From Varibaculum cambriense DSM 15806 (GTDB taxonomy: Bacteria; Actinomycetota; Actinomycetes; Actinomycetales; Actinomycetaceae), in contig NZ_ATUF01000003.1 in the NCBI RefSeq assembly GCF_000420065.1, forward strand, positions 62,001 to 126,000: a DNA stretch of 64,000 bases, given 5' to 3'. This document shows positions 60,347 through 64,000 of the stretch, in pieces. A model generated the notes under the pieces. That model saw only the letters and a list, made by a program, of their open reading frames with translations, did not search any database and was not told the DNA's origin. How positions within the stretch are numbered: the first letter of the stretch is position 1; every line of letters starts with the position of its first letter. The position numbers and the translations under genes were made by a program.

Positions 60347-61126
60347 TTGGAGATTCCCAGCCACGCCCAGGCGGAATCCGCCGACACTAAATCTCTGCCC
60401 GCCAAGCAAGAAAACGCGATTTTACGTGCCCTGGCTCGTAATAGTAATTCCGCCGATAAAGGCGAGATAGAACCGGCTATGGCGGCGGCTTTTAAGCTTA
60501 ACGATCTGCGCGAACGCCTTAAGTCGATAGCGGCGGCACTAGGCTCCGGGAGGGTTATCTTGCCGGTGTTGCCTCATGAAGTCGCCCCTGAGGGGGATTG
60601 TCCCAGCGGGCAGCTGCCTCAGATTCGTTTAAAAGGTGCCTCCGGGGGACTGGCAGTCCCCATTTATTCTTCGCTGGAGACTATGAATAAGGCCGCAGAT
60701 GCGGGTTTGGGACATGAACTCGCGTCTTTCGCAGGGGCGGAGCAAGTCCCGCGCCCGCTACCAGTTGGTGCCCGCGCCCTCGCGATTGCCGCGTTAGATT
60801 CCCCCGGTCGGATGCTGTTAGATGATACCTACCTCTTGCCGCGCCCGCTGCTCAATGCTGTGGCCTGCGCTGATACTTGGGTTCCCAGTTGGGAACATCC
60901 CGCTTTACTAGCGGAAGTTTCCCGCTTAATCCGGCAGGTGCTTCCGGGGGCGGAATGGGAAATTATTCCGCAAATCGCCGGTCCCGATCGACTACTAGTC
61001 GCAGTAGCCCCTAATCTTCCGGGGTTGGCCACCGCTTTGGAGGCTTTGCAAAAAGGGCTTAATGCCTTGGACAATTTGGATACGGCCGCTGATTTATTGG
61101 AGGTAACTCCGGTGCCAGCTACTTAA
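60347..61126 (+). CDS. SseB-like protein downstream of priA
   Basis: About 259 residues if it starts at TTG 60347, one base after the priA stop with GGGAGAG upstream. Residues ~90-200 resemble the SseB N-terminal domain (RVILPVLPHEV, LAVPIYSSLETM, LLDDTYLLPRPLL), and the last ~60 have an SseB C-terminal-like helix pair. SseB-like genes follow hisA/priA in many actinobacteria; no molecular role is known. Last gene of the his run. Confidence 0.75.
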   Translation: MEIPSHAQAESADTKSLPAKQENAILRALARNSNSADKGEIEPAMAAAFKLNDLRERLKSIAAALGSGRVILPVLPHEVAPEGDCPSGQLPQIRLKGASGGLAVPIYSSLETMNKAADAGLGHELASFAGAEQVPRPLPVGARALAIAALDSPGRMLLDDTYLLPRPLLNAVACADTWVPSWEHPALLAEVSRLIRQVLPGAEWEIIPQIAGPDRLLVAVAPNLPGLATALEALQKGLNALDNLDTAADLLEVTPVPAT

Positions 61127-61166
61127 CCGAAACTAGCTGCGGTTAAGTGGTAAACCTCGGGCAGGT

Positions 61167-62159
61167 CTAATGATGCCCGCAGTTGCTAGGTTCTTGCGGA
61201 GTTTGCAGATGCCGGCGGTACACCAGGGGTCGCAGCGCCGCCGCCAGCGCATAGAGGATGATTAATCCCATCACGATCGCCGATCCCGAGGCAGCGGCCG
61301 TAAAGTAAGAAAAGACCAGCCCGGCGATACACATCACCACTCCCAGTAGCATCGCCCAGCCCATAGTGGCGCTAAAAGAGCGGGCATAAATCTGGGTGAT
61401 GGCTACCGGCACAATCATCAGCGCCGAAACTAGCAGCACTCCCACTACTCGCATGGCAGTCGAGACTGTCAGGGCGCTAACTACCGCTAAGCAGATAGTC
61501 AAGAGCCGCACCGGAATTCCCGAAGCCAAGGCGAACTCCTCATCGTCACAGATGGAGAAAAGTTCGCGGCGCATTCCCAGGCCAAACACTAGGATCAGTA
61601 CCGACAGGGCAATCGTCAGGTACACATCCGACCAAGAAACGGCGGCAATGGAACCGAATAGGTAGGAATTTAGTTGGTTGGTAGTGCCCCCGGCGAGGGA
61701 AATCACCAGCACCCCGGAGGCGATCCCTCCATAAAAAAGTAAGGCCATCGCTACGTCGCCGCTGGCGCCGCCTTTGGCGCGTACCAATTCAATAATCACG
61801 GCGCCTACGATCGAAGCGACCACTGCTCCGGGGATGGCTAAGGTATCCCCGCCCGCAACTTCTGTTAAGTTACCTACTACCCAACCGAGTGCCACCCCGG
61901 TAAGAGCCACGTGTCCGATCCCGTCACCTAGTAAGGATAGGCGGCGTTGCACCAGGTAGGTGCCAATAATGGGGGCACTCAGCCCCACCAAGACGGCCAC
62001 GATTAGGGAACGGAGAAAGAAGGGGGAGGCTAGTAAACTGCTCCAATCTGCAGTAAAGTTCGGCACCAGTGTGCCGCGGCTAGGGGAGGGCGCGAAATTA
62101 ACCTGCAGATCTGTCGCAGCTAGAGTCAGGTAGGAAATACCGGTGGTGGGAGTAATCAT
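61167..62159 (-). CDS. Zinc/manganese ABC transporter permease (ZnuB-like)
   Basis: 330 residues, ABC-3 family permease with eight or nine membrane helices. FFLRSLIVAVLVGLSAPIIGTYLVQRRLSLLGDGIGHVALTG near residue 47 (quoted in part here as LVQRRLSLLGDGIGHVAL) is the family signature. A soluble N-terminal extension of ~45 residues precedes helix 1. It starts within the stop of the ATPase gene (TAATG), the last cistron of a znuA-znuC-znuB-type operon. Confidence 0.9.
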   Translation of the reverse strand: MITPTTGISYLTLAATDLQVNFAPSPSRGTLVPNFTADWSSLLASPFFLRSLIVAVLVGLSAPIIGTYLVQRRLSLLGDGIGHVALTGVALGWVVGNLTEVAGGDTLAIPGAVVASIVGAVIIELVRAKGGASGDVAMALLFYGGIASGVLVISLAGGTTNQLNSYLFGSIAAVSWSDVYLTIALSVLILVFGLGMRRELFSICDDEEFALASGIPVRLLTICLAVVSALTVSTAMRVVGVLLVSALMIVPVAITQIYARSFSATMGWAMLLGVVMCIAGLVFSYFTAAASGSAIVMGLIILYALAAALRPLVYRRHLQTPQEPSNCGHH

Positions 62160-62893
62160 TATTCTTTCCCCTCCGCTTCCGGGAGCGGAGACCGCGCCTC
62201 CCTAGGGTTATCGCTGGCAATCTGTCCGGAAACTAAAGTTATGGTGCGGTCGATCAAGGGAGCTAAGGATCCATGCTCATGCAGCACAATCAACATAGTT
62301 TTTCCGGCAGTTTTTGCCTCCGCAATGGTGGCAGCCAGACTCTTCGCACTTTGCCGGTCAATCCCGGCCAAGGGCTCATCCATAATTAAAAACTCCGGGT
62401 CGCGCACCAGGGCGCGAGCGATCAAAACCCGCTGCTGCTGGCCGCCCGACATAAACTGAAACTTTTTGTTCTCAGAGCCGGCTAACCCCACTTTTGCTAG
62501 CGCCTGGCGGGCGCGTTCCCGGTCGGAGCATTTCGGGCCAAATCGTCCTCGTCGCAATAGCCCGGAGCGTACTACCTCCAGGGCAGTAGCCGGAACCGTG
62601 CCGAGGGCGCTTTTACGTTGGGGAACATAGCCAACTTTGGCGAGGGCTTTAGCATAATGTTTCTCGCCGGGGCGGGCACCAAAAATCTCTAAGCTCCCCG
62701 AGGAGACTGGATTCAGTCCCACTGCGGCGCGCACCAAAGTGGATTTTCCGGAGCCGTTTTCCCCGCACAGCGCCACGGTAGTTCCGGGGGTGATCTGCAA
62801 ATTGATATTTTCTAGGATCAAATTGCCCTGTAGGGCGACGGATAAATCCGTCGCCCTAAAAGGTAGAGATGTTTTGGTCTCAGTTACTGACAT
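62159..62893 (-). CDS. Zinc/manganese ABC transporter ATP-binding protein (ZnuC-like)
   Basis: 244 residues. Walker A GENGSGKST is near residue 44, the signature MSGGQQQRVLIARAL near 145, Walker B FLIMDEPLAGID near 168 and the switch His in LIVLHEHGSL near 205. The start overlaps the binding-protein gene by 10 bases and the end overlaps the permease gene, so all three are co-translated. It energises uptake of Zn2+ (or Mn2+) at the membrane. Confidence 0.93.
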   Translation of the reverse strand: MSVTETKTSLPFRATDLSVALQGNLILENINLQITPGTTVALCGENGSGKSTLVRAAVGLNPVSSGSLEIFGARPGEKHYAKALAKVGYVPQRKSALGTVPATALEVVRSGLLRRGRFGPKCSDRERARQALAKVGLAGSENKKFQFMSGGQQQRVLIARALVRDPEFLIMDEPLAGIDRQSAKSLAATIAEAKTAGKTMLIVLHEHGSLAPLIDRTITLVSGQIASDNPREARSPLPEAEGKE

Positions 62894-63861
62894 TTCATCG
62901 CTTTACTCAGTTTTTGTAGATTGTCTTGCATTACCTGCAGATAATCGCGGTTCTTATCTACTTGGATTTCCAAGGGGTCAAGTACCTCAGATTTAATCCC
63001 GAGTTCCTCAGCCAAAGTTTTAGTGTCTTTATCTCCGAGGGCGCTCTCAGAAAACAATACGTTGACTTTCTTGGCCTTCGCAATATTAGCCACTTCTTGT
63101 AGACGAGTCAGCGAGGTTTCGGCTTCCGGATCCACACCTTTAACCCCAACTTGCTCAAATCCGTAGCGGTCTGCCATGTATCCGTAGGCTTCGTGCGCGG
63201 TAACTGCAGTAGGGGTGGCGCATTTATTTAGGCCAGCGCGATATTCTTTATCCAGGTTGGCTAGTTTGTCTTGCAGAGCTTTTCCGTTTTTCTGGAAAGT
63301 GTCGCCATGATCCGGATCGGCCTTGGTAAGGGTGGCAACTACTTGCGGTACCACTTGGGATAGGCGTTGGGGATCTAGCCAAAAGTGCGGGTCGAATGCA
63401 CCATGGTGGTGATGCTCGTGACCAGCTTCTTCGTGTTCGCCCTCATGGTCGTGGTCGGCTTCGTGTTCACCTTCATGCTCCGCTGCTTCCTCGGCAGATA
63501 GTTTCTTAAGCTTAGCGGCCTTGGCTACATCCAAAGTATTCTTCGGGGCGGCTTCCTTTACCGCATCGTCAACGGCGGCTTGGAATCCCGATAGATAAAT
63601 CAGCGCGTCCGCCTGCGAAATGGTGGTGAGATCTTTCGCGGATAGCTCTACGTCGTGGGCTTCTCCCGAGGGAGTCAGGTTGGTTACGTCCACTAAATCT
63701 CCACCCACTTGGCTGGTTACGTAGGCCAGGGGATAGAAGGAGGCAACGGCGTCGACTTTCCCGCCGGCCTCTTTCCCGCTTTTGGCAGTCGCGGAACATC
63801 CGCTCAGCGCCAGAGCGGCAATGGCGGCAGCGCAAATTACTTTTTTCATTCTTTTATGCAT
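62884..63861 (-). CDS. znuA: Metal-binding lipoprotein of a zinc ABC transporter (ZnuA-like)
   Basis: 325 residues, cluster A-I solute-binding protein. The signal peptide ends in lipobox LSGC (Cys22), anchoring it outside the membrane. The metal site uses His in LTPSGEAHDVELS near residue 67, a His in FDPHFWLDPQR near 160 and one in TAVTAHEAYGYMA near 218. Between them, residues ~130-157 form a loop rich in His, Glu and Asp (EHEADHDHEGEHEEAGHEHH), the hallmark of zinc rather than manganese proteins. ATG 63861 lies 7 bases after TATATT, beneath a Zur-like site, so it is probably repressed by zinc. Confidence 0.92.
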   Translation of the reverse strand: MHKRMKKVICAAAIAALALSGCSATAKSGKEAGGKVDAVASFYPLAYVTSQVGGDLVDVTNLTPSGEAHDVELSAKDLTTISQADALIYLSGFQAAVDDAVKEAAPKNTLDVAKAAKLKKLSAEEAAEHEGEHEADHDHEGEHEEAGHEHHHHGAFDPHFWLDPQRLSQVVPQVVATLTKADPDHGDTFQKNGKALQDKLANLDKEYRAGLNKCATPTAVTAHEAYGYMADRYGFEQVGVKGVDPEAETSLTRLQEVANIAKAKKVNVLFSESALGDKDTKTLAEELGIKSEVLDPLEIQVDKNRDYLQVMQDNLQKLSKAMKCQ

Positions 63862-63868
63862 AAGCCCT

Positions 63869-63874
63869 AATATA
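63869..63874 (-). promoter_or_regulatory. Predicted -10 box of a leaderless promoter (znuA operon)
   Basis: Minus-strand TATATT, then 7 bases (AGGGCTT), then ATG 63861. It is directly adjacent to the Zur-like site. Confidence 0.55.
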
Positions 63875-63876
63875 AA

Positions 63877-63891
63877 CGATAACCGTTCTCA
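63877..63891 (-). promoter_or_regulatory. Zur-like operator upstream of znuA
   Basis: On the minus strand TGAGAACGGTTATCG matches 10 of 15 positions of the Fur/Zur-family palindrome TGATAATGATTATCA. It occupies the spacer just upstream of the -10 box, so bound repressor would block RNA polymerase. The regulator gene is not in the window. Confidence 0.65.
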
Positions 63892-64000
63892 AGAGCAAGG
63901 GGTGGCAAACCTGTTCAAAGTGCTAAAAACTCCAGGTAATAACGAATTTTTAGTTATTTTAGGCGGGTAAATCCCGGTTTTAGAGTTGTAAGTCACGCTC

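Noticed and set aside
63930-63965. AATAAC...GTTATT stem near the right edge as a terminator
   Set aside because: Only a 6-bp AT stem with no gene visible on its left in the right orientation; not enough support.

Overview
The window looks like a chromosomal segment from a Gram-positive actinobacterium, most likely of the Actinomycetaceae type (Varibaculum, Mobiluncus, Actinomyces and relatives). The clues are moderate GC, many GTG/TTG starts, the trehalose/GlgE route to alpha-glucan, the etfBA-iscS-mnmA gene order, a PriA-type HisA, a DivIVA/Scy-like coiled-coil protein and many promoters that look leaderless. The genus is a guess.

Layout. 1-5 kb: a gene tail, a lipid kinase, serS, a NadC-fold protein lacking catalytic residues, and an AGE-family sugar isomerase, closed by tRNA-Ser. 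5.2-9.7 kb (minus): galK, a YbbN-like thioredoxin, a lipoprotein and a membrane protein in one run. 10-14 kb: a coiled-coil polarity protein, the PFL/ACT-domain pair and a CadD-like transporter. 14.1-19.6 kb: a three-gene ABC-2 exporter, a YbaK/EbsC deacylase, and an Nramp transporter behind a palindromic operator. 19.7-27 kb: glgB, a succinate-semialdehyde-type dehydrogenase, glutamate dehydrogenase and a divergent PucR-family regulator. 26.9-32.1 kb: a 1714-residue surface protein with a beta-helix-like N-terminus, SpaA/CnaB-like repeats and an LRVTG sorting-type motif. 32.2-37.7 kb: glgE-treS-mak, which with glgB (19.7 kb) gives a full trehalose to maltose to maltose-1-phosphate to branched glucan route; glgX (41.5 kb) is the debrancher. 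37.9-41.1 kb: ydcF-like, trpS and a lone type I restriction specificity gene. 43.8-48.7 kb: etfB, etfA, iscS, mnmA, tRNA-Leu, bcp. 48.75-52.6 kb: two tRNA-Lys genes and dnaE. 52.6-61.1 kb: an S4-domain protein, a membrane protein, then hisD, an SstT-type symporter, hisC, hisB, an unknown, hisH, hisA/priA and an SseB-like gene. 61.2-63.9 kb: a zinc/manganese ABC importer behind a Zur-like site.

The most unusual signal outside the genes is a family of four ~105-bp intergenic elements (13976, 22161, 39755, 41325). Each is a palindrome nested inside a second inverted repeat, with base changes that compensate each other across the stems. Two copies, in opposite orientation, bracket the lone hsdS gene. 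The second theme is promoter structure: at least nine genes have a TANNNT -10 hexamer 6-7 bases before the start codon, which predicts leaderless mRNAs and fixes several start codons. Other points worth a look are the NadC-like protein with a dismantled active site, SpaA/CnaB repeats whose isopeptide-catalytic Glu is Gln in three copies, and a histone-H1-like Lys/Ala tail on GlgE. No CRISPR array, prophage, transposase or toxin-antitoxin pair was recognised.
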